From DASUHT01 sp038230835 (GTDB taxonomy: Bacteria; Actinomycetota; Thermoleophilia; Gaiellales; JAICJC01): 63,011 bases of DNA. Each line of letters begins with the position of its first letter. Within the stretch, counting starts at the first letter, position 1. The stretch lies in assembly GCA_038230835.1 (NCBI GenBank), contig JBBRMM010000018.1, forward strand, positions 1 to 63,011, given 5' to 3'. The position numbers and the translations under genes are program-made. The notes beneath the pieces are model-generated. The model had not been told where the DNA came from and did not search any database. It was given only the letters and a program-made list of their open reading frames with translations. This document shows, piece by piece, positions 8,349 to 16,359 of this stretch.

Positions 8349-9005
8349 TCAGACCGGCTCGGCCCGCAACGCGGCGCACCCGAGGATGGCGGATAGCGCA
8401 TCGAGTACCACGGCGGCAGCCGCGCCGGCGGTCATGTCGGTGTGCCCGAGCACGACCGGAACGCCGAGTCCGTCGAGCAGCGCCAGTACCTGGGTGGCAG
8501 CTCGGTCGATGTCGAGGTCACGGCGGAACACTCCGGCCGCGCAGCCGTCCGCGAGGATTCCGCCGACCAGCGCGCGCCACTCGGCGTAGACGGCAGCCGA
8601 ACCCGACCTCAGCTCGCCGTCTCGGGCGGCCGCGCGCCAGTACTCGACCCAGATCAGCCACGCTTCACGCGCCTCCTCGTTGCTGTCGGCCACCACACTC
8701 GCGCGGATCAACGCGCGCAGGCGCTCGACTGGGCCGGCGGCCGCATCAGCCGCCTTGCGGACACGGTCGATGTCCTCCGCGGCGGCGCCTTCGAACGCCG
8801 CGATGATGAGGTCCTCGCGGCTGCCGAAGCTGTATTGCAGCGTGCTCACCGCCGCACCCGTCTCGTCGGCGACATCGCGGAAGCGGGTCGCGTCGGCACC
8901 CCGTCGCGCGATCACGCGCCGCGCGCCGTGCAGCACCTGGAGCTTGCCGCGTGCGGCCCGCCGGCGCCGGCGGTGCTCGCTCGTATCGGGATATGGGTCA
9001 GCCAT
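8349..9005 (-). CDS. TetR-family transcriptional regulator
   Basis: 218 aa. The N-terminal DNA-binding domain shows the family pattern: GARRVIARRGADATRFRDVA, then the recognition helix segment GAAVSTLQYSFGSREDLIIA. A TetR-type ligand-binding domain follows with no recognisable ligand pocket. It is divergent from the SDR at 9140, and a perfect 10-bp inverted repeat (9057-9080) lies between them, so it probably represses that SDR and itself. A TACGCT hexamer 7 bases before its ATG suggests a leaderless transcript. Confidence 0.88.
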   Translation of the reverse strand: MADPYPDTSEHRRRRRAARGKLQVLHGARRVIARRGADATRFRDVADETGAAVSTLQYSFGSREDLIIAAFEGAAAEDIDRVRKAADAAAGPVERLRALIRASVVADSNEEAREAWLIWVEYWRAAARDGELRSGSAAVYAEWRALVGGILADGCAAGVFRRDLDIDRAATQVLALLDGLGVPVVLGHTDMTAGAAAAVVLDALSAILGCAALRAEPV

Positions 9006-9056
9006 ACCAAACAGCGTACCAGTGAACGCCGACGCTTCCGCGGGGATTCAGGGCAG

Positions 9057-9080
9057 GTCATGAGCATGGTTGCTCATGAC
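9057..9080. promoter_or_regulatory. Candidate TetR operator
   Basis: Perfect inverted repeat GTCATGAGCA - TGGT - TGCTCATGAC in the divergent promoter region between the tetR gene and the SDR gene. Arm length and spacing suit a TetR dimer site. Just downstream two imperfect direct repeats, ATGACGTAC and ATGACGGTAC, continue toward the SDR. Confidence 0.6.
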
Positions 9081-9139
9081 GTACGATGATACTGTATGAC
9101 GGTACGAGCCTTGGAGGGCGAAGGAGCCGGAGGAGTCGA

Positions 9140-9973
9140 ATGGCGCAAAAATCTCGGTCAGCTCTTGTCACCGGAGCCGGGACCGGAATCGGCCGGGCAA
9201 CCGCCCTGCGGCTTGCGGAAGCGGGCTATGGAGTCTCCCTCGTGGGTCGGAGGCCAGAGCCGTTGAATCGCGTGGCGGACGAGATCGCGGCCACGGCTGG
9301 CCGGGCGGTGGCGATCCCCGCGGACGTCGGCACGCCGGATGGTTCAGACCGCGCGATCGAGGGTGCTGTCAACGCCTTTGGCGGTCTGGATGCGCTGGTC
9401 TGCAACCACGGCACCGGCGACAGCGCGGCCGTCGGCGACGACACGCCTGAAGGCTGGGATTCCACGATCCGCATCAACCTCACCGGGCCGTTTCTGCTCG
9501 CCCGTGCGGCGCTCCCGCACCTGATCGAATCGCGCGGGGCGATCGTCAACGTCAGCTCGACCAACGGTTTCCAGGCCGGGCCGGGATGGGCGTCGTATGA
9601 TGTCTCCAAGGCGGGTGTGATCATGCTCACCCGCTGCCTGGCCAGCGACTACGGACCCCAAGGCGTACGCGCCAACTGCGTCTGCCCCGGATGGGTGCGG
9701 ACTCCGATGGGGGACGAATCGATGGCCGAGGTCGCCGACGCGTGGGGCACCGACTCGCTGGAAGACGGCTACTGGCTCTGTAGCCGCGACACTCCGCTGC
9801 GACGGCCAGGGGAACCGGAGGAGATCGCAGAGGTGATCGCATTCCTGGCGGGAACGGGGGCGAGCTACATCACCGGAGCCTCGATCGTCGTCGACGGAGG
9901 CGGGATGGCGGTTGACGGCTCCTCGACCGCACTGCACGGGCCGCAGGAGCGGCTGAGAGAGCTGCTCCGATGA
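9140..9973 (+). CDS. Short-chain dehydrogenase/reductase (SDR)
   Basis: 277 aa classical SDR: cofactor loop TGAGTGIGRATA, CNHG in place of the NNAG motif, catalytic serine in NVSSTNGF, YxxxK as SYDVSKAGVIMLTR, and the C-terminal end YITGASIVVDGGG. An insertion of about 15 residues after the VCPGWVRTPMG stretch (EVADAWGTDSLEDGYWL) is longer than usual. I chose ATG 9140 because GGAGGAG lies just upstream; an in-frame start at 9086 would put the possible operator inside the gene. Probably regulated by the divergent TetR. Substrate unknown. Confidence 0.88.
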   Translation: MAQKSRSALVTGAGTGIGRATALRLAEAGYGVSLVGRRPEPLNRVADEIAATAGRAVAIPADVGTPDGSDRAIEGAVNAFGGLDALVCNHGTGDSAAVGDDTPEGWDSTIRINLTGPFLLARAALPHLIESRGAIVNVSSTNGFQAGPGWASYDVSKAGVIMLTRCLASDYGPQGVRANCVCPGWVRTPMGDESMAEVADAWGTDSLEDGYWLCSRDTPLRRPGEPEEIAEVIAFLAGTGASYITGASIVVDGGGMAVDGSSTALHGPQERLRELLR

Positions 9974-10051
9974 TGCTCGTGGGCGGGAGCGTCCGTTGAT
10001 CGTGGATGTCCAGTCCCCCGGCCGTTCGGGTGACCGGTAGGCTTCCGGCTG

Positions 10052-12397
10052 ATGGAGGAGGCGACAACCGGTGGGGCTGTGAGCGTGCTCGAGGCGGCGC
10101 CGCCGCGGTTCGTCGCGGCGGAGGTGGCGGGGATCGCCGAGCAGCTGTTCGGGGTGTCCGGTGAAGCGGTCGACCTGGGCAGCGAGCGCGACCAGACCTT
10201 CCTGATCGACGACGGCGCCGACGGCGGCGTGATCAAGATCTCGAACGTGGGCGAGCTGGCGTCGGTGCTCGACCTGGAGACCGAGGGTCTGCTGCACATC
10301 GGCCTGACCGATCCCGAGTTGCCGGTCGCCCGCCCGCGCATCGCCCGCGGCGCCGAGCCGGGCGCCGGTCCGATCGCCTACCGGCCCACCACACCGGGGC
10401 CGGACGGCCTGCACTTCGTACGCATGTTCGAGCGCCGACGGGGGCGGTCGATCGTGACCGGCGAGGGCCTCGACGACGGCGCAGTCCGCGCCTACGGGGC
10501 CACCCTCGCACGGCTGGCCGTCGCCCTGCGTGGCTACTTCCACCCGGCGGCCGGGCGCGTCCTTCTATGGGACACGAAGCACGCGCTCGACCTTCGCGGG
10601 CACCTGCCGTGCATCGCCGACAGCGAGCGGAGACGGCTGGCGGAGCGAGCGCTCGACCGGTACCAGGAGCGGCTGGCGCCAGCCTGGCGCCAGCTGCGCG
10701 CTCAGGTGGTGCACGGTGACCTGGCGCTCGACAACGTGCTGCTGGACGATCGCGGTCGGGTGACGGGGATCGTCGACTTCGGAGACATCGTGCACACGGC
10801 GCTCTTGGCCGACATGGCCGCCGCGATGGCGTCTGTGCTGCGCTGCCGGCCGAAGGACGACGTGTTCCGCTCGGCCCGCCTGTTCCTGGACGGGTACGCC
10901 TCGGTCACGCCCCTGGAGCCGCTCGAGGCTGAGCTGGTGTGTGATGCGCTGGCGGCCCGGCTGGCCACCATCGTGACCATCAGTGCCTGGCGGGTGCGTC
11001 GCTACCCGGAGAACGCCGAGTACATCCAGGCCTGGGACCCGGGCTCGTGGGCGCTCCTCGGGCACCTCGCCGACGTGGGCTTCGATCGCGCCGCGGTCGA
11101 GTTCGGTGCGCCGGCGCGAACCGGCCCCAGCGACCGGCTGGCCGAGCGTCGCAACCGTGTGCTGGGTGCGGCCATCACCGGGCTCTCCTACTCCCACCCG
11201 GTGCACGTGGCGCGGGGTGAGGGGCCGTGGCTGTTCGACGTCAACGGCCGCCGGCTGCTGGATGCCTACAACAACGTGCCGGTCGTCGGTCACTGCCACC
11301 CTCGTGTGACGGAGGCGGTGGTACGGCAGACGCGCCGCCTGAACACGCATGCCCGTTACCTGTACGAGCCGCTGGTCGAGTTGGCCGAGCGGCTGGTGGC
11401 GACGATGCCTGACGGCGGCGGCCTGGACGTGGTCACGCTGGTCAACTCCGGCAGCGAAGCGACCGATCTGGCGTGGCGGATCGCGACCGCGTGCACCGGC
11501 AACACCGGCGGCATCGTGACCGGCTTCGCCTATCACGGTGTGACCACGGCGGTTGCCGACCTGTCCCCCGAGGAGTGGCCGAAGGGCCACCGGCCCGAGC
11601 GGATCGAGACGATCGCGATGTCGGCGGAACGTCCGCCGGGTGGCGCGCCGATCGAGGTGGAGGCGGCGATCGGGCGCCTGGCCGGCCGCGGCATCGCGCC
11701 GGCGGCGATGTACCTGGACTGCGGGTTCACAAGCGACGGCATCCTGACGCCGCCGGTCGGTGACGTGGTGGACATGGTGGCGCGCGCCCGTGCGGCGGGC
11801 GCGCTGTTCGTGGCCGACGAGGTGCAGGCCGGGCACGGCCGCACCGGTGAGGGCCTGTGGTCGTTCGCCGCGTCCGGGCTCGTGCCGGATATCGTCACGC
11901 TCGGCAAGCCGATGGGCAACGGCTACCCGGTGGCGGCGTTGATAGCCAGGCGTGACCTGGTGGAGCGGTTCGCCGAGTCGGGCCACTTCTTCAGCACCTT
12001 CGGTGGGAACCCCGTGGCGTGCACAGCGGCCCTGACAGTTTTGGAGGTGATCGAGGACGAGCGGTTGATAGCCCATGCCGCGGGCGTCGGTGCGACGTTG
12101 CTGCGCGCGGTCGAGGAGTTGCGTCCACGGCACCCGGCTCTGGGCGGCGTGCGCGGGCGAGGGCTTTTGATCGGGGCCGATGTGGTGTCGGACGCAGGTG
12201 AGCCCGACCCCGGCCGGGCCACGGTGGTGGTGGACGTGATGCGCGAACGGGGGGTCCTGGTCGGGCGCACCGGCCCGCGCGACAACGTGTTGAAGATCCG
12301 CCCGCCGCTGGTCTTCCAGCAGGAGCACGTCGGGATCCTGGTGGAGGCGCTGGAGGCCGGGCTGTCGGCCGCCGGCGGCGCGGGCGGCCGCACGTGA
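10052..12397 (+). CDS. Fused aminoglycoside phosphotransferase-fold kinase and class III aminotransferase-fold phospho-lyase
   Basis: 781 aa in two parts. Residues ~20-350 are an APH-type kinase: catalytic loop VHGDLALDN near residue 222 and metal-binding VDFGD about 20 residues later. Residues ~365-775 are a class III PLP enzyme: NSGSEATDLAWRIA, metal/PLP segment ADEVQAGHGRTG, Schiff-base lysine in TLGKPMGNGYP (near 619), and FFSTFGGNPVAC. The same combination is known from hydroxylysine kinase and 5-phosphohydroxy-L-lysine or ethanolamine-phosphate phospho-lyases: the kinase phosphorylates an amino alcohol and the PLP domain eliminates phosphate and ammonia to give an aldehyde. The actual substrate is inference. 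A TAGGCT hexamer 8 bases before ATG and no Shine-Dalgarno suggest a leaderless mRNA. It overlaps the next SDR by 4 bases. Confidence 0.88.
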   Translation: MEEATTGGAVSVLEAAPPRFVAAEVAGIAEQLFGVSGEAVDLGSERDQTFLIDDGADGGVIKISNVGELASVLDLETEGLLHIGLTDPELPVARPRIARGAEPGAGPIAYRPTTPGPDGLHFVRMFERRRGRSIVTGEGLDDGAVRAYGATLARLAVALRGYFHPAAGRVLLWDTKHALDLRGHLPCIADSERRRLAERALDRYQERLAPAWRQLRAQVVHGDLALDNVLLDDRGRVTGIVDFGDIVHTALLADMAAAMASVLRCRPKDDVFRSARLFLDGYASVTPLEPLEAELVCDALAARLATIVTISAWRVRRYPENAEYIQAWDPGSWALLGHLADVGFDRAAVEFGAPARTGPSDRLAERRNRVLGAAITGLSYSHPVHVARGEGPWLFDVNGRRLLDAYNNVPVVGHCHPRVTEAVVRQTRRLNTHARYLYEPLVELAERLVATMPDGGGLDVVTLVNSGSEATDLAWRIATACTGNTGGIVTGFAYHGVTTAVADLSPEEWPKGHRPERIETIAMSAERPPGGAPIEVEAAIGRLAGRGIAPAAMYLDCGFTSDGILTPPVGDVVDMVARARAAGALFVADEVQAGHGRTGEGLWSFAASGLVPDIVTLGKPMGNGYPVAALIARRDLVERFAESGHFFSTFGGNPVACTAALTVLEVIEDERLIAHAAGVGATLLRAVEELRPRHPALGGVRGRGLLIGADVVSDAGEPDPGRATVVVDVMRERGVLVGRTGPRDNVLKIRPPLVFQQEHVGILVEALEAGLSAAGGAGGRT

Positions 12398-13209
12398 GCT
12401 CCGCGGGGGCGTCCGCCGACCCGATCTCGCTGGCGGGCCGCGTGGCGCTCGTGACCGGCGCCGGAAGCCCGACCGGGATCGGGTTTGCCGCCGCCCGGGC
12501 GCTCGGACGCCGCGGTGCGACGGTCGCGGTCGCGGCTACCACCGATCGGATCCACGAGCGTGCCGAGGAGCTGCTCGCGGCCGGACAGCCGGCTGCGGGC
12601 TTCACCGCGGATCTCACGAGCGGCGACGAGACCCGCGACCTCGTCGAGGCGGTGGTCGGGCGGCTCGGTCCGGTGGAGATCCTGGTCAACAACGCCGGCA
12701 TGGTCCAGACCGGCGTACCGGATGTGTCCAAGCGGTTCCACGAGCTCGGCGAGGACGAGTGGGCGCACATCATCCGCCTGAACCTGACGACGACGGTGCA
12801 TGCGACGCGCGCCGTGCTGCCCGGGATGCTGAACCGGCGGTACGGCCGGATCGTCAACGTGTCCTCGGTCACCGGCCCGCTGGTGGCAAACCCGGGCTCG
12901 ACCGGCTACAGCACTGCCAAGGCGGCGGTCGACGGGCTCACCCGCAGCCTCGCCGTCGAGGTCGCCGGCGAGGGCGTGACGGTGAACAGCGTCGCGCCGG
13001 GATGGATCGCCACCGGCTCCTCGAGCCCGGAGGAACTGGTGGCGGGCACGCACACCCCCGTCGGCCGACCGGGCACGCCGGAAGAGGTCGCCGAACTGAT
13101 CGCCTTCCTCGCCTCGGATGCATCGCGGTACGTCACCGGCAGGTCGATCGTGATCGACGGCGGCAACATCCTGCAGGAGTACAAGGGCCCTCCCGAGCTG
13201 TACTACTGA
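12394..13209 (+). CDS. SDR, 3-oxoacyl-ACP-reductase-like
   Basis: 271 aa. Cofactor loop VTGAGSPTGIGFAAAR, NNAGMVQTG, catalytic NVSSVTG and YSTAKAAVDGLTRS, and the C-terminal RYVTGRSIVIDGG. GTG 12394 overlaps the stop of the kinase/phospho-lyase (GTGA), so the two are translationally coupled; an SDR could reduce or oxidise the aldehyde released by that enzyme (inference). The ~14-residue tail ending EYKGPPELYY is an extension beyond the usual end. Confidence 0.87.
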   Translation: MSSAGASADPISLAGRVALVTGAGSPTGIGFAAARALGRRGATVAVAATTDRIHERAEELLAAGQPAAGFTADLTSGDETRDLVEAVVGRLGPVEILVNNAGMVQTGVPDVSKRFHELGEDEWAHIIRLNLTTTVHATRAVLPGMLNRRYGRIVNVSSVTGPLVANPGSTGYSTAKAAVDGLTRSLAVEVAGEGVTVNSVAPGWIATGSSSPEELVAGTHTPVGRPGTPEEVAELIAFLASDASRYVTGRSIVIDGGNILQEYKGPPELYY

Positions 13210-13323
13210 ATCGGTCGGCGGTGCGGTCTCCGTCCGCTCACGGAGTCTTCCCCGGTCGGTAACCCATGGCCTCGCCGGGAGGTGGGAGCGTGTGACCCGT
13301 CAGTCATTCGACGGGGAGGATCG

Positions 13324-14547
13324 ATGAGCGCTCGACTCAGCAATCGGCGTGCGTTTCTGCGGGATGCGGCCACGGTGGGCGCGGCGGGTCTCGCGCTGCC
13401 TTTGGCATCAGCGTCCGCGGCTTCAGCCAAGCCCCGGGGCGCGTCCCCGATCCGGCACGTGGTGGTGTCGTGCCAGGAGAACAGGTCATTCGACCACTAC
13501 TACGGGTACGCGCCGTGGGTGGGCAACCAGGGTGTGCCGGCGGGTTACGCACAGCCCGACGGCCATGGAGGGTCGGTCGTCCCGTACGAGTTCACGGCGC
13601 TGTCGACGCCGGACGTCGGCCATTCGTGGACCGCGATGCACGAGGCCTGGGACGGCGGCAGGATGGATGGCTTCTACACCACGAGTGGGATCGACTGCCT
13701 GGGCTACTACACCGCGGCGGAACTACCGTTCTACTACAGCCTGTTCGCCAACTTCACCCTCTGTGCAAACTACTTCTGCTCGGTGATGGGGCCGACCTGG
13801 CCGAACCGGTTCTACCTCGCCGCTGCAACGTCGGGCGGGATCACGACCAACGGCGTGTGGGGCTACGGAGTGCTCGACTATCCGTGCATTCTCGATCTGC
13901 TCGAGGCGGCCGGCGTAACGTGGAAGGTTTACAACATCGGTGGCATGGACAACGTGCCGTACGGCGACAGCGACAACGTGTACGTGTTCTTCAAGCGCTT
14001 CGCCCATGACCCGCGTACGCGAAAGACGATGACCGACTACCTGCATGACGCCGCCACGGGCAACCTGCCGAACGTGTCCTTCATGATCCCGAGCTACACC
14101 CGTCAAGTCGACGAGCATCCACCCGCCGACGTCTCCGTCGGGATGGGCTACCAGCAGCGGCTGATCTCGGCGCTGATGGGCTCGCCACAGTGGTCGCAAT
14201 CCGCGTACATCCTCACCTACGACGAGTCGGGAGGCTACTTCGACCATGTCTCGCCGCCGCAGGTGGACGCCTACGGGCTGGGGCCGCGGGTGCCGACGTG
14301 GATCATCTCACCGCACGCGAAGCCGTCACATCTCGAAACGACGCTGTACGAGCACAGCTCGGTACTGAAGTTCATCGAGCGCACCTTCGCGCTGCCCACG
14401 CTCGCATCCATCAACCACCGGTTCGACGCCGGCACCCCCGGCGGCCCGAACAACCAGGCGGCGGGCACCGACCCGGTCGGCCCGCCCGCCCGCCCGCGAG
14501 ACGGCCTCTCGTTCGTCGGCGACCTGAGCGAGTGCTTCACGTTCTGA
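13324..14547 (+). CDS. TAT-exported phosphoesterase (phospholipase C/acid phosphatase family)
   Basis: 407 aa. The N-terminus carries a twin-arginine signal, SNRRAFLRDAATVG, followed by a hydrophobic stretch ending in ASAASA. The mature part shows the family start VVVSCQENRSFDHYYGY, then CANYFCSVMGPTWPNRFYL, ILTYDESGGYFDHVSPP and the late WIISPHAKPSHL. Bacterial phosphoesterase (PF04185) members hydrolyse phospholipids or phosphomonoesters outside the cell. I chose ATG 13324, preceded by GGGGAGG and directly giving the TAT motif. No neighbouring gene is coupled to it. Confidence 0.88.
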   Translation: MSARLSNRRAFLRDAATVGAAGLALPLASASAASAKPRGASPIRHVVVSCQENRSFDHYYGYAPWVGNQGVPAGYAQPDGHGGSVVPYEFTALSTPDVGHSWTAMHEAWDGGRMDGFYTTSGIDCLGYYTAAELPFYYSLFANFTLCANYFCSVMGPTWPNRFYLAAATSGGITTNGVWGYGVLDYPCILDLLEAAGVTWKVYNIGGMDNVPYGDSDNVYVFFKRFAHDPRTRKTMTDYLHDAATGNLPNVSFMIPSYTRQVDEHPPADVSVGMGYQQRLISALMGSPQWSQSAYILTYDESGGYFDHVSPPQVDAYGLGPRVPTWIISPHAKPSHLETTLYEHSSVLKFIERTFALPTLASINHRFDAGTPGGPNNQAAGTDPVGPPARPRDGLSFVGDLSECFTF

Positions 14548-14564
14548 ACGACGCTCCAATCTCG

Positions 14565-14704
14565 ATGGTTGATTCCAAATTGCCGCGCGCCCGGTCGCTC
14601 CCTCGCTTGGACGGGCCCTCGGCCGCCGAAGCGGGGCGCTTCGGCTGCGAACCTCAGCTCGGTTCTCGCTCGCCCGGGCATCACGCCAATTCGGAATCAA
14701 CCAT
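14565..14704. repeat. Inverted-repeat element, copy 1 (MITE/REP-like)
   Basis: 140 bp bounded by ATGGTTGATTCCAAATTG (14565-14582) and CAATTCGGAATCAACCAT (14687-14704), 17 of 18 bases complementary. The interior is GC-rich and contains CGGCTGCGAAC and GCTCGGTTCTCGC, both also found inside copy 2 (20314-20512), whose arms begin with the same ATGGTTGAT. It starts 17 bases after the phosphoesterase stop codon. It encodes no protein I can defend. Confidence 0.65.
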
Positions 14705-15262
14705 CCAGCGCGCGGGCGGATTGACCGCGGATCGGCGTTCGGCCGCAGCGATCTCGAGCGCCGCGCTCGTCCAGGTGGCAGCCGTGGCGGGCTCTTCCTC
14801 GGCTCGGCGCGGCACGTCCGGGCGGCGGCGTCGGCGGCGTCGGCGCTTGCCGTGACGAGTGCGGCCAGCGTTGAGCGGGCACCGACAGCGGCGGTCGCGC
14901 TCGCCGCCGCGACGTCCCACGCAGCTCCCACAAGCACGTCCTCGCGGCGGCGCGTGCCTCCAGCCGATCTGCGTTGTGGGCGGCGCGACGACGGGACCCG
15001 ATCAGCCAAGCGACCACTGCGACCAGGAGCACCCCCGGCACCACGAACGGTGGGCGGCCATGATGCCGATCGCCAACAGCAGCACTCCGGTGATGACCGC
15101 GCCCGCGGCGGGCGCACGGCCCTGCCGCGCCATCACTCCGCGAACCGTCTCGAAGCCCCAGAACGGGTCGTTTCCTGGAACACTCGACCAGCCTACCGCG
15201 TGGGGCGTCTGACCTCGGCCGACCTCCCCGGAGACGTCATGCGTCCCGCCCTCCTGGTCCAC
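14681..15262 (-). pseudogene. Frameshifted small membrane-protein gene
   Basis: On the minus strand a hydrophobic segment AVITGVLLLAIGIMA is followed, after a change of frame near 15055-15065, by PPFVVPGVLLVAVVAWLIGS, which together look like a two-helix membrane protein. Further frame changes near 14950 and 14810 link RREDVLVGAAWDVAAAS and DVPRRAEEEPATAATWTSAA, both with the compositional bias of real coding DNA. No single frame is open throughout. The last frame ends in a stop inside the right arm of the inverted-repeat element. Decayed gene or chance; homology is not recognised. Confidence 0.35.
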
Positions 15263-15549
15263 GTCGAGGTGCTCCCGCGAGGCGGACCGGCGTCCGGTGG
15301 TGAGACTTCACCGGAAGTTATCGATCCCGTCACCGGGTGTTCGAGCTGCAAAACGTAGACTCGCGCCAGCGGGCCGGCATCGTGGACGGTGCGGGCTCGC
15401 AGAGCCCCATCCCGTGTACGGAGCCCGGGTTGAGGCTGTCGCGGCTCGGCCCCCCTCGCCAGACCCGATTCCCCCGGAACGCGAGGGGGGTCGAGTGCGA
15501 AACGGTCGGCCCGGAAGACACCGGGCGTTAAGACGCATAGACTCAGCCG
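15263..15549. other. Non-coding stretch upstream of the hydrolase gene
   Basis: I see no credible gene here. The only promoter-like element is TAGACT at 15538-15543, 6 bases before ATG 15550, with AAGACA (15515-15520) 17 bases upstream of it. This would give a leaderless hydrolase mRNA. Long open frames across this area on the minus strand are shadows of the GC-rich sequence. Confidence 0.4.
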
Positions 15550-16320
15550 ATGCGGACGTTCTCGCGAGGTGGCGTGCGCCTGGCCTACGACGAGGTGGGC
15601 AGCGGGTTCCCGGTCATGCTGCACACCGGGGGCGCCGGCAGTTCGTCGATGTGGCGAGACGGCGGCTACGTCGAGCGGCTGGCCGAGTTCAGGTTGATCC
15701 TCATCGACCACCGCGGCCGGGGGGCCAGCGACCGGCCCAACGAGATCGCAGCGCATCGCGTGGCGGAGTACGTCACCGACGCGTCGGCGCTTGCCGACCT
15801 GCTCGGGCTGACGCGGTACGGCTTCGTCGGCTACTCCTTCGGCGCCGAGGTCGGAATCCGCCTGGCGGCGGCCGACACCCGAGTGGTGGGGCTGGTGTCG
15901 CTCGGTGCGGTCTTCGATCGGCCAGGCGCCGACCCGGCACCCTCGGACTACGAGCCGGCGGCCCGCGACGACAGCATGACGGCGCTCATCGAGCTGATCG
16001 AGCGGGAGGAGGGGCTCACACTCCCCGGCTGGCTGCGCGCGCAGTTCACCAACACGGACGCCACGCAGTTCCGGCTCACGTTGGCGGCGAACGCGGCCGA
16101 TCCGGATCCGTGGCATGCGTTGGCCCGGATATCTGCCCCGACTGTGCTGATCGCAGGCGCCGAGGAGGACGCGGACGACATCCAGGCCATGATGGCGGAG
16201 GCGATGCCGGATGCACGGAGCGTGCACCTGGCGGGCGCCGGCCACGTGGCCGCGTTCCTTCGTCCGGACGAGGTGACGGCCGCGGCGCTGCCGACCCTCC
16301 GCCGAGCCGTGACGTCGTGA
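15550..16320 (+). CDS. Alpha/beta-fold hydrolase
   Basis: 256 aa. The nucleophile elbow GYSFGAE (near residue 97) follows the standard Rossmann-like start; the oxyanion region is HTGGAGSSSM, and the catalytic histidine is in GAGHVAAFLRP near the C-terminus; an acid is likely in AGAEEDADD. Such proteins include esterases, lactonases and dienelactone hydrolases; the substrate is unknown. ATG 15550 lacks a Shine-Dalgarno but is well placed for a leaderless start. The c-di-GMP gene begins 39 bases downstream on the same strand. Confidence 0.85.
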   Translation: MRTFSRGGVRLAYDEVGSGFPVMLHTGGAGSSSMWRDGGYVERLAEFRLILIDHRGRGASDRPNEIAAHRVAEYVTDASALADLLGLTRYGFVGYSFGAEVGIRLAAADTRVVGLVSLGAVFDRPGADPAPSDYEPAARDDSMTALIELIEREEGLTLPGWLRAQFTNTDATQFRLTLAANAADPDPWHALARISAPTVLIAGAEEDADDIQAMMAEAMPDARSVHLAGAGHVAAFLRPDEVTAAALPTLRRAVTS

Positions 16321-16359
16321 GTTCGCTACGAATTCCGCGGAGGCTGACGATGGGACTGC

